A stretch of DNA of 64,000 nucleotides from Vitis vinifera (GCF_030704535.1 NC_081814.1:26700001-26764000), one strand, 5' to 3'. Positions 10,716 to 23,096 are shown, numbered from the stretch's first letter. The notes: generated from the sequence alone by a model not told the origin. Numbers and translations: made by a program.

Positions 10716-11996
10716 ATGCCTTCCTCTCTATCTTCATCTCCCTCTCCGGACCTTCATCTCCAAACCCTCTTGGCCTCCGCTCGTCCCTTCCTCCGGGGCG
10801 AGCTTGAAGCCGTCCACCCAAAGCTGCCTTCTCTCATCTCTGTTCTCCGATCAGTGGGCGCAGGCGAGTGCTGGCACAAGCATGGAAGTTTCCTTGAACA
10901 TCTATTCGACATGTACAAGATTCTCAAGCTCTGGAAGGCCCAAGAATCGGTATGTCTCTGCGGCCTCTTCCACTCTGCATACTCCAATTCCTATGTCAAC
11001 CTCGCCATCTTCGACCCCTCCACCGGCCGCGACACCGTCCGCGCCCACGTGGGCGATGCGGCCGAGGAGCTCATATATTTGTTTTGTGTCGTCCCGCGGC
11101 AGCCCCTCATCCACGATGATCTCCTCTTCCGGTATAGTGACGATGAGCTGGTGGAGCACCTCAAGGCTTCGGAGGTTTCGGTGAGGAATGCTAAGGAGGG
11201 CGGTGTGTTTAATGGAGATGAGGCTTGGAGGAAGAAGGTGAATTCCCTTGTTCCTCCTGGTGGGGTTACGGTGAAGCACATCAAGACTGGTGAAGATGTG
11301 TTGGTGTCGAGAAGGGTTGTGGCCATTTTCGTGATGATGACAATGGCTGATTTCAGTGACCAGCTTTACGGGTTTCAGGACGCCTTGTTTGACAATTCTA
11401 ATGGCCAACTTGAGTTTTCTGGCAACAGCTTTGGAGCTTTGTGGCCTGGGGATGGCAAGCCTGGTCTGTGGTTGAATTCAATATCAAGAATGGGTGCGGT
11501 TTACTCATTGCTAGTGAGGGAGGAGGAGATTTTCATCGAAGAGAGGAAAAGAGTTGGTGGGGATCAAGTGGTGAAAGGCCGAGATGAGGAGTTAGAGCTT
11601 GTGATACCACCGGTTTTGGAGAACTGCACGAGGGTTTTGGGCGCAGAGGAGCAAATAGAAGCAACAGATCTGTATTGGGAAGCTGTTTGTGAAGGGTCAA
11701 AGAGAGGGTTGGATTGGGCTGAGAAGTTGTTGGGGAGGTGTGTCGAGAAGAACCCATTTGTGGGGGAGCCACATGTGGTGTTGGCTCAGATTTACTTGAC
11801 AAATGGGAGGTTTGAGGAGGCCGAGAGAGAGGCTGAGAAGGGGCTGAAGCTCATGCTGGAGTGGGGGAATCCATGGGACAAGAGGATGACTTGGGAAGGA
11901 TGGATTGCTTGGAACAGGGTTTTGCTGATGAAGGCTAAGGAGAGGTCATGGCCAAACACTTCTTGGGGCATCCTCAACTTAGGGCTTGTCAAGTAA
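10716..11996 (+). CDS. DUF6817 domain protein, copy A (intact)
   Basis: Single exon, 426 aa. The N-terminal ~220 residues match the plant DUF6817-type domain: His-Lys-His at 54-56, Glu61-His62, then a conserved block around 78-100 (cysteines at 80 and 82, GLFHSAYSNSY). This looks like a divergent HD-type helical fold, whose metal chemistry is unproven here. The C-terminal third (about 290-400) is TPR-like, with helix pairs rich in Ala/Glu. No signal peptide or membrane segment is seen, so it is probably cytosolic; its biochemical role is unknown. The start at 10716 was chosen because the longer upstream frame is not kept in copies B and C, where a different frame is open, and because the upstream stretch is CT-rich like a 5'UTR. 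An AATAAA signal lies at 12065-12070. It differs from copy B at five residues (F64V, D100E and three others). Confidence 0.85.
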   Translation: MPSSLSSSPSPDLHLQTLLASARPFLRGELEAVHPKLPSLISVLRSVGAGECWHKHGSFLEHLFDMYKILKLWKAQESVCLCGLFHSAYSNSYVNLAIFDPSTGRDTVRAHVGDAAEELIYLFCVVPRQPLIHDDLLFRYSDDELVEHLKASEVSVRNAKEGGVFNGDEAWRKKVNSLVPPGGVTVKHIKTGEDVLVSRRVVAIFVMMTMADFSDQLYGFQDALFDNSNGQLEFSGNSFGALWPGDGKPGLWLNSISRMGAVYSLLVREEEIFIEERKRVGGDQVVKGRDEELELVIPPVLENCTRVLGAEEQIEATDLYWEAVCEGSKRGLDWAEKLLGRCVEKNPFVGEPHVVLAQIYLTNGRFEEAEREAEKGLKLMLEWGNPWDKRMTWEGWIAWNRVLLMKAKERSWPNTSWGILNLGLVK

Positions 11997-14360
11997 ATCA
12001 TTGATGCATACAACACATTTAGAAGACCATCTTCCTCTTCCATCTGATTTATGAATCTACCGTGAATAAATGCTTTTAATTTTATTAAACTATGAATTGT
12101 GAAGCAATCAAAAGATGATGGTTGTGTTTGAGTGCAGGTCATTTTCTATGAATAAATTAATGGTTGTGTCAAGAATTAGGCATGTCTTCTACTAAAATAT
12201 TGGAAGTGATGCACTATTTGCCCGTTTCCTAGTTTGGTTGCTTTGTGAATGGTGGGTGGGGAACCTCAATGGTAAATCCAAATGCAAGAAAGAACGGGAC
12301 ATGTATGGCCCATAGATCCTCAAAATCCGTCATTGTCTGCGTGTTAGTGCTCTTTTACAGCATGTGCAGTGTATGGTTGCCTCTCCATGGAAGTTATGAC
12401 CCACTTTCCTTTCTATAAGCATTCCCTTCCAAAAACATCTAAGGATCTTGGTTTTTCTTCGCACAGAACAAAATAAAAAGAAAATCATATGAGATTGAAG
12501 ATAAATGAAATAAAATAAAAGATTATGTAATTCACAAGTTAGTAAGGTAATCACATGCATATTTAAAGTTAAAACAATACACGCAATTTTCTAATAAATA
12601 AGTAAATAAATAAATAATTAAACAAAACAAATATAATTATTAAATGAGTAAATAAATAAATCAAAACAATTCAAACATTTTTTTATTAAGTCAATAAATA
12701 AATAAATAAAACAAAATAGATATAATTATTACACACATGCAATAGAAAAAACTAAATGTTAAAATGATGCGATAATCAAATATAAAAAATCAAACTCACA
12801 TAATTAAATATTGAAAACTCACCTCAAGCAATCAAAATCAAGCCATATACTCACTCAAACCCGAAAACCAAGCAATCAAAATGAGAAATGAAACCTAAGT
12901 GAATTGAGCCTAGTGAAGTTTCTAAGTAATCCCATCCTAGAAAATGTAACCAAGTGCCCTTAGTGGAAAGTGTCTAAGTAATCTAAGTGGAAAATGTCTG
13001 AGTAAGCTAAGCTTGAAATTTAACCTAAGGTCCACCTAAGTGAGTTAAGTGGAAACACAACTAAGTGAAACTTAATGTAAGCTTGAAAGGCAGCCAAGGT
13101 CATGACAATGAGGGTTCAAATGAGCCCTTCAATGAAGGATTCCTAAAGATGGGCCAGAAAAAATAGGTCATATGAGTGTCAATATGTCACCAAGGGACGA
13201 CTACAAGTTAAGAGAGAAGCAAAGGAAAGCACCTAGTATCACATGTGCTAAGATAACAAAATGGATGATCTATAACAATATTGTACCATTTTCCTTTTCA
13301 ACTAGGGATGGTAATGTTGCCCAAACTATGTGCCAACATTTGGAGACAAAAAAAAAAAAAAAAAAAATCGCCTCCCAATGCATAAAGAATCCTTTAAAGA
13401 CAAAATAATTTCGTCTTCTAATGAATTCTTACATCTCCAAATAATTAACCATCATTTTTTAATTCATTTCACGACAAAAGTTACGAATTTGCGTCACAAA
13501 AATTTTCGTTGAAAAATATATTTGGTTATAATTTTATTTTTTGTAACAAGATAAATAATTTTAGAGATGAAATAGTTTGTCTCTAAGAGTTCATTTCATA
13601 TTTGGAATATGAATGAAAGTAAGAACATAAATAAAGGTGAATTACAATAATACATAAGAGAGGGAATTTTTTAAACATATTATCATAGCATTGGGGTATT
13701 TCCTACACTCAACATAAAAAATCTTTCATACCACAACATCTATCACTTTGGTCTTTTTTTTTTTTTTTTTTTTTTTTTTTTCATTTTTGAGAAATCAAAA
13801 GTTGTTTTTTAGACTCAATAAGAACTTATATGTTTGTTTGTCTAATAAACGATCATTAATACCACAAAACTTGACACTTCAGGCCTTACTTGGATTGACT
13901 TTTAAGAAGTAAAAAGCTTTATTTTAAGCTTAATAAGAACTTTTATATCTATTTGACTAATTTTATTTAAAGAGCTTATGACTTACAAAAAATATTAACA
14001 TTAAAGTTAGCAAAATATTACTTTTTGTAAAAACTTTATTTTAACTTCTACAAGAAGTTTTTCATGTTTGATAAAACTTTTACACTACTAATATCACTGT
14101 TTAAAAATTATGACTTTGATTTTAGTTTTAGTTTTTTGTTAAAACCTAAAATAAAATAAAAAATTATGCCCTTTATCTTTATGTGGAGTAGGATTAAGTG
14201 TCTAGGAACTAAACTAGGCTTAGCACAATATAGTAAGCATAACCTACTTGTCATTAATGATAGAAGAAACAATAATACATATATTAAAGTTGTTTTATTG
14301 AAAAATTTTATTATATATACAAATTTTAAAACTCATTACTATTAAAAATGATGATACATC
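11997..14360. other. 3' flank of copy A: AT-rich, low-complexity, no gene
   Basis: The stretch contains the 3'UTR with AATAAA at 12065; AAAT/TAAA microsatellites (12590-12730); a block rich in CTAAGTG-type heptamers (about 12890-13080); a poly-A tract (13349-13368); and a long poly-T tract (about 13748-13781). Short ORFs here are not conserved in frame among the copies. The same stretch follows copies B (38666-41049) and, with a deletion of roughly 480 bp, C (45472-47582). This shows the flank was duplicated along with the gene. Confidence 0.7.
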
Positions 14361-15954
14361 TGTTAGGATAGAACTCTTAAAAGCATGACATGATGTAATA
14401 AACTTTTGGTTTTTATTATTTATTTAATAAAATTCTAGTTCACCTTTATCTATCATATTTCCACGCCTTATATCTTGTAAGCATTCTAGTTTGTATCTTT
14501 TGCATTGTACATGACTTGGGTGCATTAGGAGTAGCACGGAAGATCTAAGTCATGGGTTCTTTGTAAATATATGACTTGTTCATAATCGGTTCATGGGTCT
14601 AGGTAACCCATTAGAAGATGTAGTGCATCACCTCCTAATTAGAGGGAGGACTGGTCTTGGCTATTGGGGTGAGTCTCTTATGGTAAGTGCACTGGTGTGT
14701 ATGGTCGCACATTGGATAAGACCTATGGTGAGTTATGACTTAAGACTATCAAGTAGTTATGATATCACCAAGTTGCTTCATTGTGTTGTCTCTCAACCTT
14801 GAGAGAATATTGAGATTGTACTGAAGTTAGTAGTGACTTTGACTTACGGATAAGATCGTAAACTGATCATGTATTCCTTATGGATTAGGTCACTATTAAT
14901 AGAAGTTGGTAGCAATAGATATTCTCAATAAATGCACTATGATATCTCTTGGGATTGAGACAATGTGACCCAATGGGTGATCTTAAGGAGATGTGTTCAT
15001 GGAAACTATGGTAATAGTAGTTTCTTAAGTGAAACTTGACATAAGCTCTTTGAAAGCTAAAATATGTCAATTGAGCACACAATAGAAGGATTTGTAATTC
15101 AAGGATGGTAGAGGTAGTCTTGAAAGGCCGATAGTTTTCACCTTGTTAAACTACGAACACTAGTTCATAGGGAGACTGAACACAATGGATAGCATGTCAC
15201 AAACCCGAGCACTTGGCGTCTCGTTGTTATTTACATAGAATACTAGAGTTCAGTTGATTCTATGTGGTGGGATGTTGAATCAACTTCAAAATTGGATTTT
15301 GAGGAAGTCGATATTACTATGAGCTCATATACCTTGTTGGCACGGGTTATGAAAGTTGAATTGACTCTACGTTCACTTTTGTGCATAAGGGCATTTTGAT
15401 AATTATGCAAGGTTGCACAAGATTAAGTGAACAAGGTCTCTAGATTATGCTAATTGATTAATTAGTAGGTCTTGTCAAGTTAATTAATTAATTAGGAACC
15501 GTTTTGGGTTAGATTAAGTGACTCAAACCCTTAGTGGGCTCAAGTCACCTAAGCCCAATAAGAAGCCCTATAAATATCGCCTTAGGGGTTAGGGTTCTCA
15601 TAACCTTTTCTAGAGAGTTGTCTTCCATTTCCAGAGAGAGAGAGAGGCATTGCCTCCACTCTCTTTTCCATCCTCACCAAAAGTGTGTCAAGATCAAGAT
15701 TCGAGTCATCGAGCGAAAAACTTCAGGTTTACGAGACTTCTGCGATTTCATTCTTCATCTTCAACATGTGAATTTGATTCGGGAACACCTAAATTTGAGG
15801 TATGGTTTTCATTAATACTTTTCGAATCCCTTTAAAGTTTAAAAATTCTTTTTTGTTCGCTGAGCATAGGATTTAAAAAAAGCCTAGGATAATTATGCAT
15901 GTTCTTGACCTAATTCGGGTTTGGGAAACTAAAATATCTGGGGTCTTCCCATCA
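14361..15954 (+). mobile_element. Solo LTR remnant, unit 1
   Basis: The element starts TGTTAGGATAG and ends CCCATCA. It contains a promoter-like TATAAATA at 15569-15576 followed by a CT/GA-rich leader, as in an LTR U3-R-U5. No gag or pol is present. A paralogous stretch lacking the insert occurs at about 16860-17100 (AAAACGATAATATATTTGA), which supports insertion. The flanking five bases (ACATC before, ATATT after) fit a decayed target duplication when compared with that empty site. The 69-, 93- and 61-codon ORFs inside it are also seen in unit 2 but lie in U3/U5-like DNA and are not genes. The plus orientation is inferred from the TATA box. Confidence 0.6.
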
Positions 15955-17201
15955 ATATTTAGTTTGAATATATTGGAGGAAAAAAAATAATGATATTTAG
16001 ACAACTATTTTTTATATAAAAATATTAATAATTTTATTTATAAATTTATATTTTTCTTCTACTTAATTAGTATACAAAATATATGATAAGATAATTAAAA
16101 TTAACTTTTTACTTTTATTGAATAAGGGTTCGTTTAATTTTTATTTATTTTACTTCTAACTCATTGAAAAGACAAAATTCAAAATAATTTTATTGGTAAA
16201 GGTGAAATTAACTTAATTACTTCTAGAGGTGGTATGCTCGACCTATTTTTAAATACAATTTTTAATTAGTATATTTATTTATGCAACATAAATTATTTTA
16301 CTATTGGTTTCCAACACCATTAATAAAAAAAATGTCACCAATTAATTTTTAAAAAAAATACAAGAAAGGAAAAAAAATTACCATTAGGTTTTTGACCTAT
16401 TTGAACATTCTTATCTACTAGTAAGAACATTTTGAAGGAAATAAAGAAAACATGAAGGCTCCAAGTACTTTAGAAAAATTCCAAGTTTCAAACAAAATAA
16501 CACTATTATTGATATTTTTCTCTTAAAATCAAGAGATTGATGCTTTTATTTTTTATTCACTAATCTCTTTTTGATGATCATTTTCTTCACCAATGTCATA
16601 AGCACAATTTTTTTTATAACCAAATTAAGGTTTATAATTTTTGTACATATCATACTCGTAACCATCATAAGGCATCACTCTCTACTTTCTTGCCAAACCA
16701 AAAGATACATATGAAAAATATGTAAATACTTTCCACTTTTTCTTTTACTAACTCGATGGTTGAAATGAAATCTAATAATTTGATACAATATATCTATGAG
16801 ATACAAATTTATCAAAACCCATAAATATTGAGAAAACTCCATAAAATGATAGAAGAAACAACAATACATATATTGAAACTATTTTATCGAAAAGTTTACT
16901 ATATATACAAATTTAAAAACACATCACTATTAAAAACGATAATATATTTGATTTGAATATATTGAAGAATAAAAAAAATTATGATATTTAAATAAGTATT
17001 TTTTATATGAAAATATTGATAGTTTTATTTATAAATTTATATTTTTTTGTATTTAATTAGTATAAAAAATATATAATAAGATAATTAAAATTAACATATT
17101 TATAGTAAGTTTATTTCAATTAATTAATAATATAATATATAAAAGATATTATAATGTACTACCGCAATGTCACATGGGCAAGCGGAAGAAAAATAAAGGG
17201 A
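15955..17201. other. AT-rich spacer before the MULE; holds paralogous empty site
   Basis: No gene is supported. 15955-16090 and 16930-17100 are related to each other (both run ATATTTxxTTTGAATATATTG... AATTAGTATA...AATATAT...AAGATAATTAAAATTAAC). This indicates an internal duplication older than the solo LTR. The 10-bp AATAAAGGGA at 17192-17201 is the left target repeat of the MULE. Confidence 0.6.
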
Positions 17202-17227
17202 GAATTACCCTTAAGGGTAGGCTGGGG
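17202..17227 (+). repeat. MULE left terminal inverted repeat
   Basis: Identical over 26 bases to the reverse complement of 29550-29575. It includes an internal palindrome CCCTTAAGGG. Confidence 0.92.
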
Positions 17228-17459
17228 AAAAAAATGACTGAAAAGGGTGGGTAAGTTTGATAATTCCTTTGAAGGCCTTATATTTTCATTAGACTAATTT
17301 ACCCTTGCTCCATTTGGATCTGCCTCGATTTTTCCTTTCATTTCTTCCATTCTTTCCCAAACTTACACCCCCCCTTCTTTCCAAATCCTCAATTCGAAAC
17401 AAACCCTAAATTCCTCGAAACAAGCATAGAAACACATAAAACCCAAAACACACAAAATT

Positions 17460-17807
17460 TCACCTCGAATCGACGGCCTCCGACTGCACAGTCTTCTCCA
17501 CTTCATCCACAGCCGAATCAGCCCCTGCGTGATTCCTCCTCAACCACTGCTGCTGATTCTGCTGCTGAAACTGCTGGTAACTTTGCCCTACATTCCTTTG
17601 AAAATCGACGGCCTCCGACTGCACAGTCTTCTCCACTTCATCCACAGCCGAATCAGCCCCTGCGTGATTCCTCCTCAACCACTGCTGCTGATTCTGCTGC
17701 TGAAACTGCTGGTAACTCTGCCCTACATTCCTTTGAACGTATTGTTGCTGGTTAGGGTTCCGATATTGAAAATTAGGATTGGGGCCGCTAGGGTTTGCGG
17801 TCCCCAT
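17460..17807 (-). pseudogene. Captured exon 1 of a DDX6/DHH1-type DEAD-box RNA helicase, tandemly duplicated
   Basis: 115 codons rich in Gln, Asn and Arg (QQQYVQRN, QQWLRRN, EVEKTVQSEAVD). These are signature stretches of the N-terminal extension of plant RH6/RH8/RH12 (DDX6/DHH1) helicases, just before the core domain. The minus-strand text ends ...GATTCGAG then GTGAAATTTT, a proper splice donor at the position where exon 1 of such genes is expected to end, so an exon and part of its intron were taken up. A 135-bp (45-codon) segment is present twice in frame (about 17462-17596 and 17597-17731 on the plus numbering). No helicase core motifs are present, so it cannot be a helicase. The frame is open upstream of the ATG too. 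Identification is from memory of the family and would be settled by a BLAST search. Confidence 0.75.
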
Positions 17808-19969
17808 TCCGTACTGTTGATGGGAGGTTTTCTGTAAATTTTTTGGTGTTTTAATGTTCGTGTTTTTGCAAATATTAAATATTAAAATATTAATTTTAAT
17901 ATTAAAATAGCTTAGATTTTATTTTAATTTTTCTAGCATGACTTTGTATAATCTATTAGTCTATAATTTTAATTTCATTTCATTTTCTTAGTATATCTTT
18001 ATTCTTTAATTTTTCAAAATTGTTGAGGAATGTGTTTTCTTAAACTTAGAAAAAATCAAATTAAAATAGAATACGAATAGTGAAAAGAAAAAAAGATCCC
18101 TGAGAAGAACTTGTGGAAAAAAGATTTAGGCAAGAAAATGAGAAAATTGGAGAAAGAAATGAACTTTCCCTTCAATTTTTTTTTACCTATATCAAATATC
18201 AAATTTGATAATCAATTCATATTAAAAATCATATGGTAACGGTGAAAGGTTATCGAAATTTTTTTCATACAATTAATTGATAAGGTTAATTTTATTGATC
18301 TTTTATGAGATTTTGATGAAATACATCTAACTTTCATTAATTTGAAATATCAATAAATATTTTTTTTAATTCAAAATAAGAAAGATATTTCTTAAATTTT
18401 CAAATTATTGAGAATCAATTGTATTTAATTAAAACATTCGAAGAAGAATGACAACGAAAATTAACCTTTTCAAGTATCACAATTTTACCTGAATACTATG
18501 AGGCAAAAGAAATCGGGCACTGTTGCTTGTGATCTTTGACACATTCCGTGTGATGAGGTGCGAGAGGCAATCTCCAAATAAAGCCTATTTCTATTTTCTA
18601 CCCATTTGCTATTTCTACAAGGAATTTGGTGAAAAAGGAAAGTTGTTGTCAGCACCCCCACCACAATTATTAAAGGTTTTTATTATTTTTTTGGGTAAGC
18701 ATTGAGCAACAATCACGAAATTATATTTAATACAAAGAAAATATTAAATATTAAAATAGCTTAGTTTTAGATTTTATTTTAATTTTTCTAGCATGACTTT
18801 GTATAATCTATTAGTCTATAATTTTAATTTCATTTCATTTTCTTAGTATATCTTTATTCTTTAATTTTTCAAAATTGTTGAGGAATGTGTTTTCTTAAAC
18901 TTAGAAAAAATCAAATTAAAATAGAATACAAATTTGATGGGTTTGATGTGTCATTGTTTAACGTGAAATCATTATGTAATTATTTTTGGTTTTTTTTAAT
19001 GGTTGGAATTTGGGGTTTGGCGTAGGTTTTCGATTATGCTGGGATTTTGAGATGGCATTTTCATGTTTGGGCTGAGATTAATTTTGGTTTTTGAAGTTAT
19101 CAAATAGTGAGGTTTTGCTCAATATCCACTGGGGTGTTTTGATTTGAACACTTTTGGGCATGTGCATAATGGCTTAGAAAATGTTGGATTGAAACATTAG
19201 TCACTGAGTTTAATTTATTTCCTTTGATCTTTGGAGGAATATGTTTGTATTCCATAGATTTGGGAAACTTGTATTTTTGCATTTAATATATTAGAGAATT
19301 TTGAGGTGGTGTTGGTGCTTTTCTTGAAAATGGCATTGTAACCATCTACCCAATCTGAATAGAGTAGGACTAATTTTTGGTTTCACTACGGTTACTTTGA
19401 TTTTTTTCATGGGCTGTTTGGGCATGTGTTTCTTGGTTTCAAAAGCTCAGTTTGAACTGAAGATGTGATAGGTATCAAACATTGGGAATTTGATGTTGAC
19501 AATTTCAGTTGGTCCAAGGAATATGCTTTTGTTGAATAGATTGGTGGAATTGAGCTAATGTTGATTCTCTTGTTGAAAATGATGTTGACAATTTCAATGG
19601 CTCTGTGTGTTTTTAGTAGCATGTATGTAACTGTATTTGGGATCACTAATAGTAGTTAAACCAAAATAAATAATAGTACAATACAAATGCCCTACATTTA
19701 CAATACAAGTGCACTAGAAGTACAATATATTACAACATTACTTGATTCATTATACATTTAATTATGACAATTGATTATTTGATATAAATTCCATAGTGCA
19801 GTGTGGAGTATAATACATGGATAAAAGGAAAAAAACAATACAATACAACCAGGTTTGAACATTATTTTAATTAGTATTCTTTTATTTTGACTATATTAAT
19901 GTTTGACATTGTTGTTTAATTTGACCGTTTTAATTTTAATATTATATTATCATTTATTTACTTTTACAG
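17808..19969. other. MULE interior, non-coding, with ~175-bp direct repeat
   Basis: 17899-18073 and 18746-18930 are direct repeats (both run AATATTAAAATAGCTTAG ... CTAGCATGACTTTGTATAA ... AAATTAAAATAGAATAC). They are separated by about 670 bp of AT-rich DNA. This could be a tandem duplication remnant or the terminal repeats of a small insertion; the ends are not TG..CA. The unrecognised first exon(s) of the protease gene may also lie here. No gene is otherwise supported. Confidence 0.55.
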
Positions 19970-22914
19970 GAGATCAAAATAAATAGTCGATGCTCCAGCA
20001 AAAAACTTAGACATCTACTTGATGAGCTAAGTGATGAAAAGAAGAGTATAATTCAACATATTGGCTTTGGTGGATTACTTCAGCTCTCTTCCACAGAGAT
20101 AAGGCATAGCTTATGTAGATGGATAATAACTCATTTCAATATAGCCCACTGTAGGTTAGACATAGGACAAGAAAGACAATTTCCAATAACTTGTTCTGAT
20201 GTAGGTGAAATTCTGGGTATTCCATATATTGGTAGGAGGCTCCTACTTTCACCTACCAATAGGAATAATAGGATGGAAAACCTATCAGATCTTAGAGAGA
20301 GGCTGATTTTAATGGAAGACATGGTCGAGTTCAAAAAATTGTTTATCTTCTTCTCATGTGCTACATTACTTGCTCCAACATCAAAGTTGGATGGTAGTCA
20401 TGAGTTGTGGTGTACTTTGATGGCTGGAGACTTTGACATCAATGTTAATTGGGGTCAATTTGTACTTGACACACTGGTTGCTGGAATTAGACATTTTCGA
20501 TTGGGTAAAGGCTCATGGTTTACAGGTTGCCTTATTTTTTTACAGGTAGATACCTTTTTTTATTAAATGCTGAAGGTTTCCATATCATTTTCTATGTTTT
20601 AACAAGTCTTTTCTAAATAACGTATTGATGTGTGGAATATTTGTGTTTCAGCTTTTTTATGTAAATAAATTTTACATTCCAACCATGTTGGTGCCACGTA
20701 CCATCCCAATATGTGCAGCGTGGACTGATGACTTGATGAAGAAAAGGGTGCATGCCGAATTGCATGATTATGGTGATTATGGACTAGCTGATGTAAAAGA
20801 CAATTTTCTTTCAACATTTTCGTTTATTTTCATATTTGAAAATTAAATTTATAAAAATTATATATTCTTCTTTTTATTATTGTAGGTTCAAGAAGATGAA
20901 AGGGAAGAAGATGCACATGAAGACCCTGGTAATCCAATAAATGAAGTTGAAGAAGAGACTACTGATGTGAGAACCTTCTACATCTATTCTTTTATTTAAA
21001 GAGAAAACCAAACATGTTATGCATAATAATATAAATCTTTGACACTTTGTACCATTTTGTAGGAAATTATAGCAGAATATAATGCAGCGGAGAGACAAAT
21101 TCACCAATTGCTGCGAACAATGAGAGGAGCAATTGATAAACTAGCAAAGCGGCAGAATACAAATAAAACCCCATCATCTTCTCATCAAAGTAGAAGTCAT
21201 AATCAACCTGATATCAATGATTCTTTCCCATCACCACCACATGGTAGTACGATTTTTATAGCACTCGTCATTATAATTTTGTATAACTTTTAATTTAATT
21301 GCAAATGTTGTATAATTTTTTTTTTGGGAAAATTAATTTTGGTTATTATGCATTCTGAAATTAGCTTATGGATCGCCACTGAATGATCGTTTTGCTGATG
21401 GTGAAGATAATGTAGGCCCATCAACCTCACAGCCAGCAGCGCAGCATAGCAGTATACTTTCTGCTTCTTTATGGTTTAATATCAAAATAATAACGAGTAT
21501 ATAATAATGGATAGTATTTCCTGTGCGTGTTATTTTCATTAATGAATTTTATTTTCCTTTATTTTCTATACATATAGTTGAGGATGAAGTTCAGATGAAT
21601 GCTATTATTCCTTACGAGACTGGACATCCTCCAATACGTTCATATCGGCTACGTCGACATGCTACTGCCCTTCAATCACCATACGTGGTACAACCGTCAA
21701 TCAAATTTTCAGCTTCTTCATCTGTAGCAAAGCAAGTTTTGGCATATGCATTGGACGATACACGTGATGAAAGGTAAGGTTGAACTTAATTTAGTATAAA
21801 CAAATACAATTAAGATAGACAATTGAAATAATTAGTTTTAATTTCTAACATCATAATTATTTATGTGTAGCCAAATATTATGTTCCATGCACAATTTCTT
21901 CTTGACAAGGTTTGACTTGAAATGCTTGGGACCCGACAAATTGGTTGACAATAAGGTATTCATATTTAGTTATGTAAAGTTAGGATAAAATTACTCTAAA
22001 ATTATATATCTAATTTTCATTAATTTACATGAAGGTTGTAACCATGCATTGTCGAATTTTGAATGGTATGGATAAAGAAAATAGGAAGCATTTCTTATCT
22101 CCAAACTTTGTGGTAAGATATGTTGTAAGAATTATAGATTGGTTTTCTTGTTTTACGTAGATTGTTTTAATCTAATGTATGGTTTATAATTTTTTTATTA
22201 CAGTCTGATGTGGAAAAGAAGAGGGGTTTCTTATCTCCAAAATACATATGTGACAATTTATGGAAATATTTCAAAAATACTCGGTTGTGCACATATGAAC
22301 AGGTTTTATTTAGTTTAATAAAAGTACTTTGTAGTTGGATATTTTTAAGTATTGTGCAGAAAATACATGAACACAACTAATTTGATAAAATCATTGTTTT
22401 TCTTTTTTTTTGTTCCTTGTAGTTGTTCATACCAATATGCAGGAAAAATCATTGGTATTTAATAATTTTGAATATTCATGCGAAAAGAATCGAGTTATTG
22501 GATTCATTAATATAGTTATAGTCCAATTACTTATGTGAATCGTTGTCATTATTTTTTAAAGATGTCCATATTTATAATTGTATATTGTGTTAAGGTGAAC
22601 GTTTTGTCAACTGTCATTGGGATTCAAGAAAGAAGACCATCAGTGGACATGACAGAATTTGAATTTGTTGTTCCAGAATTTGTTGTTCCAGAAGTTGTCC
22701 AACAATTGAATCCGTAAGTTGCAAGATTTGTATTCCTCTTTAACTATGGAAAGCAAATCAGGTTATAAATTTACTAATTTGATACCCAATTGACTTAAAA
22801 TTTCCTTAATTACTATTTGCAGAACGGATTGTGGCATATTTGTAATGAAGTTTATGCAATTATGGAGTAACGGTGGAATTTCTCGTGCAATTGCAAATGT
22901 ATTATATTGTGGTG

Positions 22915-22954
<40 letters not shown>

Positions 22955-23096
22955 CGTTAATTTTTCTTAATATTATATTATATACTATTTTGTACAGGAC
23001 AAGGTCATCAAGTACAGGGAAAAACTCCTAACACAACTGATAATGTCTCCAGAAAATGAAGTCAGGGAAAATGTCTACCAGGCTATGGATCAGTGA
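19970..23096 (+). CDS. Ulp1/C48-type cysteine protease gene carried by the MULE (about 13 exons)
   Basis: Exons by GT/AG borders and frame: 19970-20545, 20652-20792, 20886-20966, 21063-21243, 21365-21451, 21578-21773, 21871-21955, 22035-22112, 22204-22302, 22423-about 22512, 22595-22713, 22823-22898 and 22998-23096 (stop TGA). The first exons encode the N-terminal domain typical of plant MULE-linked Ulp1 proteins (FGGLLQL ... LGIPYIGRR ... LFYVNKFYIP). The last ones encode the SUMO-protease-like catalytic domain: His in NHWYLLILN (codon 22450-22452), Asp in ELLDSL (22501-22503), and Cys in TDCGIFVMKF (22830-22832). In cells such enzymes cleave ubiquitin-like modifiers; in MULEs the role is unknown. 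The 5' end (start codon) is not found; exon 19970 begins at an acceptor. The exon at 22423 lacks an obvious donor and meets TAG at 22513-22515, so one intron may be mis-placed or the copy damaged. Confidence 0.8.

Noticed and set aside
10902-11408. Long antisense ORFs opposite the DUF6817 genes (also at 37571-38035 and 44402-44983)
   Set aside because: They are shadows of a GC-biased coding strand and have no independent start or domain.
14593-14802. 69-codon ORF conserved in both units
   Set aside because: It lies within the U3 part of a solo LTR; conservation is simply that of the duplicated DNA.
17202-17227. The terminal repeat read as an LTR or hAT end
   Set aside because: It is inverted rather than direct, and the 10-bp target repeat and transposase type fit Mutator.
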